64,000 nucleotides of DNA from Pedobacter sp. SYP-B3415 (GTDB taxonomy: Bacteria; Bacteroidota; Bacteroidia; Sphingobacteriales; Sphingobacteriaceae). The position numbers and the translations under genes were made by a program. How positions within the stretch are numbered: position 1 is the stretch's first letter; each line of letters starts with the position of its first letter. Positions 17,197 to 26,489 of the stretch are shown in pieces. Below the pieces are notes generated by a model. It had not been told where the DNA came from, made no database searches, and saw only the letters and a program-made list of their open reading frames with translations. The DNA is taken from the NCBI RefSeq assembly GCF_004138205.1, contig NZ_RXNQ01000011.1, positions 124,001-188,000 on the forward strand, written 5' to 3'.

Positions 17197-18335
17197 TGGC
17201 TGCGCTTAATATTGCCTTCGTCATCAACAGTCTGGGTGGGGGCGGCGCTGAAAGGGTGGTGGCCAGGCTGAGCAGTCACCTTGCCGCGCAAGGATTTGGT
17301 GTGCTGATCATTTGCCTGAATAAGGCTGAGACTGCGTATCCGCTGCATCCGGCCGTGCGGGTAAAAACCCTGGTTGACCGCAAAAAACACGAAGGTCTGG
17401 TACGCCGTGCCTGGTATGCCTGGTTAACATTCTCCCGCCTTGGCACTGCACTTAAAGAAGCAAAACTAGCATGTGTTATCGCGTTTATGACCAGCGCAAA
17501 CATATGGACGGCCCTGGCGGCTAAAAGGCACCGCATTCCGTACATCGTCTCAGAGCGCAACGCCCCCGAATATGGGGTGAGCGAATTAAACAGGCTGGCA
17601 CTCAGGGTATGTGCAAAGCTTTACCAGCAGGCAGATGCGGTCGTGCTCCCATCAGCAGGCATCGCCGAAGGTTTGAAAAGACAGAGTGCATTTGCAGGTC
17701 TTGCAAACTATGTAGTGATCAATAATCCGGTAGACCGGCAAATCAGTTACCCTGTGGCAGCAGTCCACCCGGAACCTTTCATCCTCGCCGTGGGGCGGCT
17801 CAATTACCAGAAAGGTTTTGACCGGCTGATTGATGCCTACAGCAAGCTTGGAGCAGGTGCCCCCGACCTGCTTATTGCGGGCGAAGGAGGGGAGCGGGCG
17901 GCACTGACAGAACAGATCAGTCGCCTGGGCCTTATGGGCCGTGTCGTTCTGCTCGGCCCGGTTAAGGAACTGCAGGGCTATTACCTTCAGGCCCGGCTCT
18001 TTGTGCTGTCATCGCGCAACGAGGGTTATCCGAACGCACTGATCGAAGCCATGAGCTGCGGTTGCGCATGTATTGCTGCCGACTGCGAGTTCGGTCCCGC
18101 CGAAATCATTAAAACAGGAGAAAATGGCCTGTTAGTGAGAAACGGCGATCAAAATGCCCTCGTTAACGCCATGCGATTGCTTCTGAAAGATGAAGGCCTT
18201 CGTAAAAAAATCGGCCGTCAGGCAGCTGCCATAGCAGAATCAAATTCTATAGAAAAAATTTCCCATCGCTGGGTCACCCTGCTGAATCATTCAGCACGTC
18301 GTGTGAACCGGACCGATTCCAGTAAAGTAATTTAA
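17196..18335 (+). CDS. Family 4 glycosyltransferase
   Basis: The 379-residue GT-B enzyme has the N-terminal glycine-rich loop NSLGGGGAERVV (about 11-22) and the GT4 C-terminal signature EGYPNALIEAMSCGCA (about 276-291). A VGRLNYQKGFDRLI strand opens the second Rossmann domain (about 200). A GT4 enzyme of this kind adds hexoses or related sugars with retention. It is coupled to the GT2 gene and precedes the second aminotransferase by ten bases. Confidence 0.92.
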   Translation: MAALNIAFVINSLGGGGAERVVARLSSHLAAQGFGVLIICLNKAETAYPLHPAVRVKTLVDRKKHEGLVRRAWYAWLTFSRLGTALKEAKLACVIAFMTSANIWTALAAKRHRIPYIVSERNAPEYGVSELNRLALRVCAKLYQQADAVVLPSAGIAEGLKRQSAFAGLANYVVINNPVDRQISYPVAAVHPEPFILAVGRLNYQKGFDRLIDAYSKLGAGAPDLLIAGEGGERAALTEQISRLGLMGRVVLLGPVKELQGYYLQARLFVLSSRNEGYPNALIEAMSCGCACIAADCEFGPAEIIKTGENGLLVRNGDQNALVNAMRLLLKDEGLRKKIGRQAAAIAESNSIEKISHRWVTLLNHSARRVNRTDSSKVI

Positions 18336-18345
18336 AAACATTGAT

Positions 18346-19587
18346 ATGAATATCTCATTTTCACCCCCCTTCATTGATCAGCAGGTAATCGATGAGGTAC
18401 TCGACACGTTGAACAATAACTGGATCACCACCGGTCCGAAGGTGAAAGCGCTCGAGTCTGAAATAATCAAACTGACGGGTTCGCAGGCAGCCATTTGTGT
18501 CAACTCCTGGACTTCAGGAGCGATCATGATGCTGAACTGGTTTGGCGTGGGACCAGGGGATGAGGTCATTTTGCCCGCCTACTCATACTGTGCAACCGCC
18601 CTTTGTGTGCTGCATTGCGGCGCCACACCGGTAATGGTAGACATTCTGGACGACCTGACCATAAACCCCGAGGCAATTTCTGAAAAGATAACCAGCCGCA
18701 CCAAGGCCATTATTGCCGTTGATATAGCGGGGCTCCCCTGTCATTATAACCGGCTGAATGCACTTGTGCACAGCGAGGCAATGTCGTCGCGGTTTATACC
18801 CGAAAACCCGAAACAGGCAGCGCTGGGCAGAATCCTGCTCATCAGCGATGCAGCCCATTCTATAGGCGCACTGTACGATGGTGAGCCGGCAGCCAGAAAA
18901 AGTGATGTTACGATCTTTTCGTTTCATGCCGTGAAAAACGTAACCACTGGTGAAGGGGGCTGTATCTGTCTGAACCTGCCCGAGTCATTTAACGTTCCCG
19001 AAGAATTCAGTTACCTGAAAATGCTTTGTCTGAATGGCCAGAGTAAAGATGCCTTTACCAAATCGCAGGGTGCCAGCTGGAAATATGACATCATGTTTAA
19101 GGGTTTTAAAATGAATATGCCCGACATCTGCGCAGCCATTGGCCTGGCCCAGCTCAGGCAATACTCGGGTGAGCTTTTGCCGCGCCGTAAAGCCATTTAT
19201 CTGAAATATCTGGATGCCTTTCAACATCAGGACTGGTGCATTGCGCCGCTGTTTTCAGATCATATCCGGCAATCGTCGTGTCACCTGTTTGCCCTGCGTA
19301 TCAGCGGAATAACCGAAGAACAGCGGGATGAAGTTATCGCTGAGCTGGCCGCCGCCGGCATACAGGCTAATGTCCATTTTATCCCTATGCCAATGCTGAC
19401 GTATTTTAAGACGCTGGGCTACCATATCTCAGATTTCCCTAAAAGTCTTAAACATTTCTCCTGTGAAATCTCCCTGCCGATCTATCCGCAGCTGCGTGAC
19501 GAAGAGACAGACTTTATTATCAGCCAGGTTCTTGATGCCGTTAACCGGAAGGTGGCCCTGCGCGAAGTCCCGGTTTTAAGTGCCTGA
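18346..19587 (+). CDS. Second DegT/DnrJ/EryC1/StrS sugar aminotransferase
   Basis: The 413-residue PLP enzyme has Schiff-base lysine K197 in SFHAVKNVTTGEGG, the DAAHSIGA motif, and the ILPAYSYCATALCVLHCGATP segment (read as the usual PAYSY and CGATP motifs). It matches UDP-4-amino-4-deoxy-type aminotransferases (ArnB/PglE/PseC group). The locus therefore has two independent amino-sugar aminotransferases plus a relative at 33800. The gene lies directly before the priming transferase, an order often seen in N-acetylbacillosamine-type pathways. The exact sugar cannot be read from sequence. Confidence 0.93.
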   Translation: MNISFSPPFIDQQVIDEVLDTLNNNWITTGPKVKALESEIIKLTGSQAAICVNSWTSGAIMMLNWFGVGPGDEVILPAYSYCATALCVLHCGATPVMVDILDDLTINPEAISEKITSRTKAIIAVDIAGLPCHYNRLNALVHSEAMSSRFIPENPKQAALGRILLISDAAHSIGALYDGEPAARKSDVTIFSFHAVKNVTTGEGGCICLNLPESFNVPEEFSYLKMLCLNGQSKDAFTKSQGASWKYDIMFKGFKMNMPDICAAIGLAQLRQYSGELLPRRKAIYLKYLDAFQHQDWCIAPLFSDHIRQSSCHLFALRISGITEEQRDEVIAELAAAGIQANVHFIPMPMLTYFKTLGYHISDFPKSLKHFSCEISLPIYPQLRDEETDFIISQVLDAVNRKVALREVPVLSA

Positions 19588-19589
19588 CC

Positions 19590-20237
19590 ATGAAAAGGAA
19601 GAGGTTCTTTGATGTGTTTTTCGCGCTGACCGCGATCACAGCGTTGTTTCCCCTGCTGCTGCTGCTGGGTATGGCTGTCAGGTTAAATTCGCAGGGACCG
19701 GCATTTTATGTGCAGGAACGGGTAGGGCGAATGGGCCGTCGCTTCAGGCTCTTTAAATTTAGGACCATGTATAGCCATCAGCCGGAGGGAAAACTTCTCA
19801 CTGTTGGCATGCGTGACAGCCGGATCACCCCGTTGGGATACTACCTGAGAAAGTACAAGATCGACGAATTTCCGCAGTTGTTCAATATCCTGCGTGGAGA
19901 AATGAGTTTTGTAGGCCCGCGCCCTGAAGTGTCCAAATATGTGGCATTTTATAGTCATGAACAGATGCGCGTTCTCACTGTCAGACCAGGTATAACCGAC
20001 TGGGCATCGATCTGTTTTTTTGATGAAAACAGACTTCTCGATTCGGCCGACGATCCTGAGCAATATTATGTAAACCACATTATGCCGGTAAAGCTCTCTT
20101 TTAACCTGCGCTACGTGGCCCACCATAACCTCAAAACAGATCTGAAAATTCTGCTGCTGACTTTTAAGCGCATTTTTTCCATCCCTGATCCGGAATTGGC
20201 AGGCATTGACATTGCACTCCCCGCTAAACAGGCATGA
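19590..20237 (+). CDS. Priming sugar-phosphate transferase (PglC/WcaJ C-terminal type)
   Basis: The 215-residue protein is a minimal monotopic phosphoglycosyl transferase: a re-entrant hydrophobic helix (about residues 6-30), then the Bac_transf core with GPAFYVQERVGR, FKFRTM, DEFPQLFN and GEMSFVGPRPE. It moves a sugar-1-phosphate from UDP-sugar to undecaprenyl phosphate and starts repeat-unit synthesis. The short form lacks the N-terminal membrane domain of WbaP/WcaJ and resembles PglC, which uses diacetamido-sugars; this agrees with the neighbouring aminotransferases. Its stop overlaps the next ATG by four bases. Confidence 0.93.
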   Translation: MKRKRFFDVFFALTAITALFPLLLLLGMAVRLNSQGPAFYVQERVGRMGRRFRLFKFRTMYSHQPEGKLLTVGMRDSRITPLGYYLRKYKIDEFPQLFNILRGEMSFVGPRPEVSKYVAFYSHEQMRVLTVRPGITDWASICFFDENRLLDSADDPEQYYVNHIMPVKLSFNLRYVAHHNLKTDLKILLLTFKRIFSIPDPELAGIDIALPAKQA

Positions 20238-21307
20238 AAACTTTAAAAATCATCGACTGGCCCGAGCAGCGATTTTACGGCGACAGTCATCCGCTGCACC
20301 GTTGGCGCAAACTGATGACAGCGCACGATGTGCAGGTTGAATTTTTTAATAGTCACCTTGATCCGGCGTTAGATCAGGCAGATTACCTGCTTATCCATTC
20401 CCGGTATTTTAAATCGTGGCAGCATCTGCAGACGCGCAATGCTGAAAATGAAGAGCGGCTGCTTCGTTATCTGGAGGGCATGCGTTCAAAGGTGGGCAGG
20501 CTGATCTGGTTTGATGCCGCCGACTCAAGCGGCTCGGCCGATCTGGGCTTGTTTCCCTTCGTGGACCTGATTCTGAAAAAGCAGCTGCTGAAAGACCGCA
20601 GTTATTATACAGGGCCGGGCAGCAGACGCGATCTAAGGATCTGGCTCAACAAACCCGGCGCGCAGCCCGCTACTCCGTTTCAGCCCTGTACGCCAACCGA
20701 CCTGCCGAGGCTGCGGCTGGCCTGGAACCTCGGGTTAAACGATTATCGCTATTATGCCTATAAAACAAGCAGGCTGAGTAACGTGCTCAGCCGGAGACTT
20801 TATCCCGATAAGGTGGTGCCGGTGTTCAAAACCCGTATCCATGACCTGGCTTTCCGCGGCACGCTGCATGCCGATTCATCTGTTAACCAGATATCCGCGC
20901 AGCGAAATACGCTGCTGCAGCTGCTTGGCACACTGGGCCGCAACGTTGTAACCGGCAAATATGTTGGTAAAGCTGCCTACCTCCGCGAATTGAGAAACTC
21001 AAAGGTGAGCATAAGCCCCTACGGCTGGGGCGAGATCTGCTACCGCGACTTTGAGACCTTTCTGGCAGGCAGCCTTCTTATTAAACCCGATATGGGGCAT
21101 CTGGAAACATTTCCCGACCTGTTTATCGCTAACCAGACCTATTTACCGGTAAGCTGGAACCTGACTAACCTGCCTGAGCTGATAGACTGCGTTCTGGACA
21201 ATTATAATGAATACAGACACATTGCTCATGATGCCCAGGACCACTACCGCCAACAGAGCAATGACGGGATTGCATTTGTACAGTCCCTTTTGAAAAATAT
21301 CGAATAA
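20234..21307 (+). CDS. Probable glycosyltransferase (GT-B-like, family uncertain)
   Basis: The 357-residue soluble protein has no sharp family signature. The C-terminal half contains KVSISPYGWGEICYRDFE (about 257-274), followed by FLAGSLLIKPDMGHLETFPD. This arrangement is seen in exostosin-like and Glyco_trans_1_2-like GT-B enzymes, where the glutamate binds the donor ribose. The N-terminus (KIIDWPEQRFYGDSHPLHRW) is unusual. Position inside a coupled run (four-base overlap upstream, eight-base gap to the polymerase) supports a role in repeat-unit synthesis. Confidence 0.65.
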   Translation: MKTLKIIDWPEQRFYGDSHPLHRWRKLMTAHDVQVEFFNSHLDPALDQADYLLIHSRYFKSWQHLQTRNAENEERLLRYLEGMRSKVGRLIWFDAADSSGSADLGLFPFVDLILKKQLLKDRSYYTGPGSRRDLRIWLNKPGAQPATPFQPCTPTDLPRLRLAWNLGLNDYRYYAYKTSRLSNVLSRRLYPDKVVPVFKTRIHDLAFRGTLHADSSVNQISAQRNTLLQLLGTLGRNVVTGKYVGKAAYLRELRNSKVSISPYGWGEICYRDFETFLAGSLLIKPDMGHLETFPDLFIANQTYLPVSWNLTNLPELIDCVLDNYNEYRHIAHDAQDHYRQQSNDGIAFVQSLLKNIE

Positions 21308-21315
21308 GTATATCT

Positions 21316-22539
21316 ATGAAATTGTTAACTGTCTTTTTTGTCTGTCTTTATTTGTATGCGCTCTCGCTTGGCGTGTTCATGACAGAGCTTTTCAGACTGC
21401 CTGCCCCCTTGCTATTCTATCTTCCACTCGTTTTCCTCTTTAAGGCACACCATGAGCGGGTCGGCGGTTACAGCAGAGAAGTGATGCTGCTTGGTATCAG
21501 TTCCTTTCTGTTTTATGCCGTAGGCCTGTCAGACCTTACGGCGTTTATTGCGAACTCCTTATGTATGGTACTGTGTGCGGCCTACTTCTATTATTTTGTC
21601 GCATCTGAGCCCGGACGTCTTAACCAGGGTATGATTATATTTTTCAGCCTGCTGGCATTTTCAGGCTTGATTCTGGTCCTGAACCACTTTCTCGGGGCAA
21701 GCATTGACAGGCTGCGCGAGCAGATCCTGGGCGAACAGGTCATGCAAAGCCCCTCCGGACTTTCGAAAAGCCAGTTTGCTTTCGGTTATCAGCTTGCAGC
21801 ATTCTGCACCATGATCTTCGTGGCTGCCGTTGTTTTTAAGCAGAATCTGCTGGTGAAGCTGCTGGCCTTTGCTGTCTGTCTTGGCTTACTGTTTCTTGGC
21901 ATGCAGCGCTCAGCTTTTGTTGCATTTGCATGTTGCACAACACTTTTTCTGGTAGCCTACTACCGTTTCCGAGCCGTTTTTGCGCTTGCGTTGATGCTGC
22001 TTATCTGTTACGGCATTTATCATTTTTATCTGCAATACCAATTGGATGGGGTAGAGAACATCATTACAAAAAATGAGCACAACGATGCTACCTATAACAG
22101 GTCATCACTATCTGGCGAAAACCTCCGTATTTATCTTGATTACCCTTACGGGCTCATTTTTTACGGGAAAAATTGGGCAGATGTCATTTACCGCAACCAG
22201 GTTTTTTCTTCGGGCGTTACCTCGCACAATGCCTATCTGATGTTCCTGACCTATCTGGGGCCGTTTCTCGGTCTGGGTTTGCTTGGGCTGATTTACAGGC
22301 AGCCTGTAAAGATCTTTTTCTACGTTCTGCGGAACATACGGCAACCGGGTAACGCGCTGCTCATTTGTTTGAGCTTTGCCTTTCTGGCCACCTCCGTAAA
22401 TGCGCTTTCTCACAATCCCTGGCTTATCAGCAGTGATGGTCCGACGCTTTTTCTGTATTTCGCGCTACTGCATACCTGGGCGCTCAGGCAGGAGCAGGTA
22501 GCTGCGGCCTCACACTCTTCAGCATTTGTGTATGCTTAG
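21316..22539 (+). CDS. Wzy-like O-antigen/polysaccharide polymerase
   Basis: The 407-residue integral membrane protein has about ten to twelve hydrophobic segments and a large periplasmic loop (about residues 240-300) after a QLAAFC/GMQRSAF segment. The loop includes the SSLSGENLRIYLDYPYG and TSHNAYLMFLTYLG region; an SHN(A/S)YL motif before a membrane helix is characteristic of the O-antigen ligase/polymerase superfamily. It would join repeat units in the periplasm after flipping by the protein at 13737. No second polymerase is present in the window. Confidence 0.85.
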   Translation: MKLLTVFFVCLYLYALSLGVFMTELFRLPAPLLFYLPLVFLFKAHHERVGGYSREVMLLGISSFLFYAVGLSDLTAFIANSLCMVLCAAYFYYFVASEPGRLNQGMIIFFSLLAFSGLILVLNHFLGASIDRLREQILGEQVMQSPSGLSKSQFAFGYQLAAFCTMIFVAAVVFKQNLLVKLLAFAVCLGLLFLGMQRSAFVAFACCTTLFLVAYYRFRAVFALALMLLICYGIYHFYLQYQLDGVENIITKNEHNDATYNRSSLSGENLRIYLDYPYGLIFYGKNWADVIYRNQVFSSGVTSHNAYLMFLTYLGPFLGLGLLGLIYRQPVKIFFYVLRNIRQPGNALLICLSFAFLATSVNALSHNPWLISSDGPTLFLYFALLHTWALRQEQVAAASHSSAFVYA

Positions 22540-23641
22540 GTTAAAAATTGTCCATATTATCGGCTCGCTGACACGCGGCGGCGCCGAGCGGCTTGTTGTC
22601 GATCTTTGTAACGAGCTGAGCCTTTCTGGCGGGAACGAGATCATCATCGTGTCACTCAATGCCAATGCGGAGCAGGCCACATTTGTTGCAGACATTAACC
22701 CGAGGGTCAGATATGTCAGTTTCAACAAACAAGCCGGCTTTAGTTTGCGGGTGCTGTTAAACCTGAACCGCTGGCTGCGCCGCGAGCGACCTGATGTGGT
22801 TCATTCTCATCTCAATGCGTTTGAATACCTGTATCCCTATCTTCTGACCGGCCGCCGCGCGGGATTTCTACATACCGTTCACAATGTTGCCCATGAAGAA
22901 TGTCCGTCCAGAGCGGTCAAGGCGCTCAGATCGGTTTTCTATCGCATCGGCCGGGTAAAGCCGGTTACCATTTCCCAGAACGGACGCATGTCTTTCAGAA
23001 GCTATTACGGCCTTACAGGTGATCAGCTTATTGAAAATGGCTGCAAATCGGTTGCAGCCAGTAATGCCGGGTCCCTGCTGCGCGAAAAGTATCAAAGCTC
23101 TTCCAACACCAGGCTGCTGCTGCATGTTGGGCGGCTGGCGCCGGAAAAGAACCAGGAAATGCTGATACGCGTTGTGAAACGGTTCAACCGCGAGGAGCGG
23201 ATCAAATGCCGGCTGCTGATCATCGGCGAAGTGCACGATAAAGCTCTTGCGGGCAGGCTTACAGCGCTTGCAGGAAACGATGAAGCGATCGAGTTCCTTG
23301 GCGGACGAGCAGATGTAGCCGATTTCCTTTCCGTCGCAGATATCTTTTGCCTGCCTAGCCTGTATGAGGGCATGCCTATCTCATTGCTCGAAGCAATGTC
23401 TGCCGGCTGTATACCCGTATGCAGCCCTGCCGGGGGAATGAGCGAGATGATCGATCATGGCTTCAACGGATTTCTTAGCAGCGAAATAACAGAAGAGGCT
23501 TATTATCAGGCACTCAGATGTGCTGTTTACACACGGGAAACTGCGGCGCTTAAAGAACGCATTCGCAGTACATTCAGTTCCAGATACCACATCACCATTA
23601 CAGCCCGGAAACACGAGCTGCTGTATAAGCAATTGATTTGA
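22532..23641 (+). CDS. Family 4 glycosyltransferase
   Basis: The ATG at 22532 (MLRLKIVHIIGSLTRGG) overlaps the polymerase gene by eight bases; an upstream TTG at 22526 is less likely. The 369-residue GT-B enzyme has the LTRGGAERLVVDL loop (about 12-24), a VGRLAPEKNQEMLIR strand opening the second domain and the SLYEGMPISLLEAMSAG donor-binding signature (about 280-296). It is a typical GT4 enzyme and would add one residue of the repeat unit. Confidence 0.92.
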   Translation: MLRLKIVHIIGSLTRGGAERLVVDLCNELSLSGGNEIIIVSLNANAEQATFVADINPRVRYVSFNKQAGFSLRVLLNLNRWLRRERPDVVHSHLNAFEYLYPYLLTGRRAGFLHTVHNVAHEECPSRAVKALRSVFYRIGRVKPVTISQNGRMSFRSYYGLTGDQLIENGCKSVAASNAGSLLREKYQSSSNTRLLLHVGRLAPEKNQEMLIRVVKRFNREERIKCRLLIIGEVHDKALAGRLTALAGNDEAIEFLGGRADVADFLSVADIFCLPSLYEGMPISLLEAMSAGCIPVCSPAGGMSEMIDHGFNGFLSSEITEEAYYQALRCAVYTRETAALKERIRSTFSSRYHITITARKHELLYKQLI

Positions 23642-23674
23642 CTGAATAAGAAACGCCACAAAATAAAACATCAT

Positions 23675-24880
23675 ATGATTGATTTTACACCGGCCGAACG
23701 CCGGATTGTCCGGAAAATGGAAAGGCTGAAGGCCGAAGCAGGTTCGCATTCGCCCAGTATATTTACGCTTCGCCAGAAGCTGAGCGAGGTTGAGATCAGG
23801 GTTGACGCCTGTTTTCTGTCAAATCCCTATGCTACCGAGCTTTTTATCGAATATTTCAACCGCGAGATCCTGGAGACCGGCCGGATGCGCGACCTGATGG
23901 AGTGTTATCCCTCGCAAAACCAGGTGATTGCAGAAACGCTCGCTGAGTTTCTTCGGGTTGATCGCAGGAACATCTTTATCGGGAACGGGGCCATAGAAAT
24001 TATCCAGGCCGTGATTCACAACTTTACGAAAAGGAAGGTGATCATCAATATCCCTACGTTTTCAAGTTACTACGAGTACGTGAAGGATGGCGTTGAGGTC
24101 ATATACAATGTGCTCCATAAGGAAGATAATTATGAGCTTGATGTAGACAGCTACATCGATCTGGTGAAAGAACACAGACCCGATACGATTGTGCTTATCA
24201 ATCCGAATAATCCCAACGGCGCTTATACGCGTGTATCGGCTATCCGGAGAATCCTCGAGGAAGTTCCGTTTGTAGACCAGGTTATTGTAGACGAAAGTTT
24301 TATTCATTTTGCTTATGAAGACGATACGTACGGACTGATGTCGCTGAGCCACCTGGCCGCAGAATATCCTAACCTTGTCGTAGTTAAAAGCATGTCAAAA
24401 GATTTTGGCGTTGCCGGCATCAGGGCGGGTTACGGTATCATGTCTGAAAGCCGGGTGCAAAGTCTGCTGCGTAACGGTTATCTATGGAATTCGAATGGTC
24501 TGGCAGAATATTTTTTCAGGCTTTATGCAAGGGCAGATTTCGCTTTTCGTTATGAAGAAGTTCGGGTCAAGTATATCCTGGAAAACCTGCAGTTTATCGA
24601 ACAGCTGAAACAGGTTGAAGGCATCAAGGTATACCCAAGTATGGCAAATTTTGTGCTTATCGAACTTCCTGCCGGCATCAGGTCGGCAGATTTTGTTGCC
24701 AAACTGCTTATAACATACGGAATCTACGTCCGCGTGTGCGATGACAAAATTGGCCTTGACGGTCAGTTTATCAGGCTGGCATCACGCTCAAGTACAGAAA
24801 ACAGGTATATTCTTCAAAGCATCAATGCCTGCCTCAACTTTACGCTGACAAAAGAACTTGTTAATGAACAGGTTGATTAA
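23675..24880 (+). CDS. HisC-like class I/II aminotransferase
   Basis: The 401-residue PLP enzyme belongs to the aspartate-aminotransferase fold, closest to histidinol-phosphate aminotransferase and threonine-phosphate decarboxylase. Motifs: GNGAIEIIQAVI (cofactor phosphate), INPNNPNG, DESFIHF and the Schiff-base lysine K242 in KSMSKDFGVAGIRAGYG. The N-terminal 70 residues carry an unusual basic helical extension and replace the normal NENPYGP-type opening with FLSNPYATELFIEYF. No histidine-biosynthesis gene is nearby. It overlaps the HAD gene by 17 bases, and an ATP-grasp gene follows, so it most likely makes or activates an amino-containing substituent for the polysaccharide. That role is inference. 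Confidence 0.85.
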   Translation: MIDFTPAERRIVRKMERLKAEAGSHSPSIFTLRQKLSEVEIRVDACFLSNPYATELFIEYFNREILETGRMRDLMECYPSQNQVIAETLAEFLRVDRRNIFIGNGAIEIIQAVIHNFTKRKVIINIPTFSSYYEYVKDGVEVIYNVLHKEDNYELDVDSYIDLVKEHRPDTIVLINPNNPNGAYTRVSAIRRILEEVPFVDQVIVDESFIHFAYEDDTYGLMSLSHLAAEYPNLVVVKSMSKDFGVAGIRAGYGIMSESRVQSLLRNGYLWNSNGLAEYFFRLYARADFAFRYEEVRVKYILENLQFIEQLKQVEGIKVYPSMANFVLIELPAGIRSADFVAKLLITYGIYVRVCDDKIGLDGQFIRLASRSSTENRYILQSINACLNFTLTKELVNEQVD

Positions 24881-25409
24881 AAACCTGATCGTTCGATCGG
24901 TGGGGCAGTTTTTCTCCTTGCAGCTGCACGCTGCCTTAAGCCGCCGGCCGGCTTCAGACACGGTACATGTCGTAGATATTGACAATACGCTTGCTCATAC
25001 CTGGCCATCCCTCTGCGACGGTTATTGCCGCAGCGAAATGAAACGGTATGAATCGCTGTCAATCTTCAGAGGCATGCGTGATCACATCCTGGCACAGGCT
25101 GCTGCGGGTCACAGCATTATTTTTGTTTCAGCGCGCAGCTACGACTGCTATTTTCTAACCCGGCGCTGGCTGCGCGACTGCGGTGTGCCTTTTGACCAGT
25201 TGATCCTGGTTTATCATGTAAAAGAAAAGCTCGACTTTATCAATCTGCTGTTAAAAAAAGGGAAGAAAGTCGTGTACATTGATGACCTGAGTTACAACCA
25301 TGAGGCTGGCGAGACCAAATTTTATGAAGACACGATCCGTCGTGTAAAACAACTGCCTATCCGGTACATCGGCGCCGCCGAGATCGAACAAATCAATTAC
25401 CCATCTTAA
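24864..25409 (+). CDS. HAD-superfamily hydrolase
   Basis: The 181-residue protein starts at ATG 24864, 17 bases inside the preceding gene. HAD motifs are complete: motif I VDIDNTLAHTW (two Asp), motif II IIFVSAR, a lysine in HVKEKLDFI for motif III and motif IV VVYIDDLS. There is almost no cap insertion, as in small C0 phosphatases acting on large or flexible substrates. The first 30 residues are basic and hydrophobic. It is wedged between the HisC-like and ATP-grasp genes and could dephosphorylate the product of the aminotransferase. Substrate unknown. Confidence 0.82.
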   Translation: MNRLIKNLIVRSVGQFFSLQLHAALSRRPASDTVHVVDIDNTLAHTWPSLCDGYCRSEMKRYESLSIFRGMRDHILAQAAAGHSIIFVSARSYDCYFLTRRWLRDCGVPFDQLILVYHVKEKLDFINLLLKKGKKVVYIDDLSYNHEAGETKFYEDTIRRVKQLPIRYIGAAEIEQINYPS

Positions 25410-25415
25410 AAACCA

Positions 25416-26486
25416 ATGATTAAAATTCTGAAGAGGTGCTGGCGCATTGCTGCCATCATCAGGCTTATTGATTGGCGCGGATTTTTCAAGCATCACCATA
25501 CAGACGCCCGTATCTTGCTGTGGATTCCAAAAATGTCGCTGAAATATTTTGGCAGCGACGCGCTGATCTGGGACATGGCTACACTCGCTGCTTTGATCCG
25601 CCAGAAAAAGCCGTTCAAAATCGTAACCGGCAGGAAGATAGGGCGCTACCATCGCAAAAAAATCTTCTTTTCGCTGAGCCTTACGTATAATATTTATGGT
25701 TTTGCCAACCATACAGCTGTACTTGAACACATCGCCACGCAGCTTGAAAGACAGGGAAACCGGATCTTTCCGTCCAAACACGAACTGTCTTTCTGGGAAA
25801 ATAAGGCCCGCATGCACGAAGCCTTCAGAGCTGCGGGTGTTCATGAACCACTGTCGCAGATCTGCACAAATCCCGTTGCGCTGCTTGCTGATCACCCGCC
25901 ATTTCCCTTTCTGATCAAGAGCGAACATTCGTGTGCATCCCAGGGGCTGTACAAAATTGAATCGACCGAACAGCTCATCAACCTGGTCAAAGACAAACAG
26001 TTTATGCGCGAGAATAAAACCGTCATTGTACAGGAACTGATCAATATGCGCCGCGATCTGCGTGTTATTCTTGTTGGCAATGAGGTTGTTTCGCATTACT
26101 GGCGTATCAACCTGGCCAAAGAGTGGAAACCAACGGCAACGAGCAAAGGCAGCCGGGTCGACTTTGATAACTTTCCTGAAAAGTGGCGCCAGCACATTCA
26201 GGATACTTTCGCCTCACTGAAGCTTACTACCGGTGCGTTTGATATTACCTGGCAGAACGATGATCTGGACACCCTTCCGCTTTATCTTGAAGTGAGCCCA
26301 TTTTATCAGCCGAATCCCAGAATGAAGGCATGTCAAAAACCTTATTCAAATTACAAAACCGGGCTGCAGTTAAAAAAATCCTGGGATGTAGCCTACGTCA
26401 GGCTGGTTTTTGCCATCAAAGAAAAACAGGTGGCGCAGTATCTGAAACGCCCGTCATTTTCGAAAGAATTAAGTCCGGCCATCTGA
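25416..26486 (+). CDS. ATP-grasp domain ligase, RimK-like
   Basis: The 356-residue protein has an ATP-grasp core over about residues 120-305. Visible elements are the NKARMHEAFRAAGVHEP helix, the ATP lysine in FPFLIKSEHSCASQG, the adenine-hinge strand IVQELINMRRDLRVILVG, and the metal-binding end GAFDITW ... PLYLEVSPFYQPNP. The LEVSP-F-QPN ending replaces the usual LEVNPxPG. ATP-grasp enzymes of this kind join a carboxylate to an amine through an acyl phosphate. In this locus it may couple an amino acid or other acid to a sugar amine, but the substrates cannot be read. It is four bases upstream of a GT4 gene. Confidence 0.75.
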   Translation: MIKILKRCWRIAAIIRLIDWRGFFKHHHTDARILLWIPKMSLKYFGSDALIWDMATLAALIRQKKPFKIVTGRKIGRYHRKKIFFSLSLTYNIYGFANHTAVLEHIATQLERQGNRIFPSKHELSFWENKARMHEAFRAAGVHEPLSQICTNPVALLADHPPFPFLIKSEHSCASQGLYKIESTEQLINLVKDKQFMRENKTVIVQELINMRRDLRVILVGNEVVSHYWRINLAKEWKPTATSKGSRVDFDNFPEKWRQHIQDTFASLKLTTGAFDITWQNDDLDTLPLYLEVSPFYQPNPRMKACQKPYSNYKTGLQLKKSWDVAYVRLVFAIKEKQVAQYLKRPSFSKELSPAI

Positions 26487-26489
26487 GTT

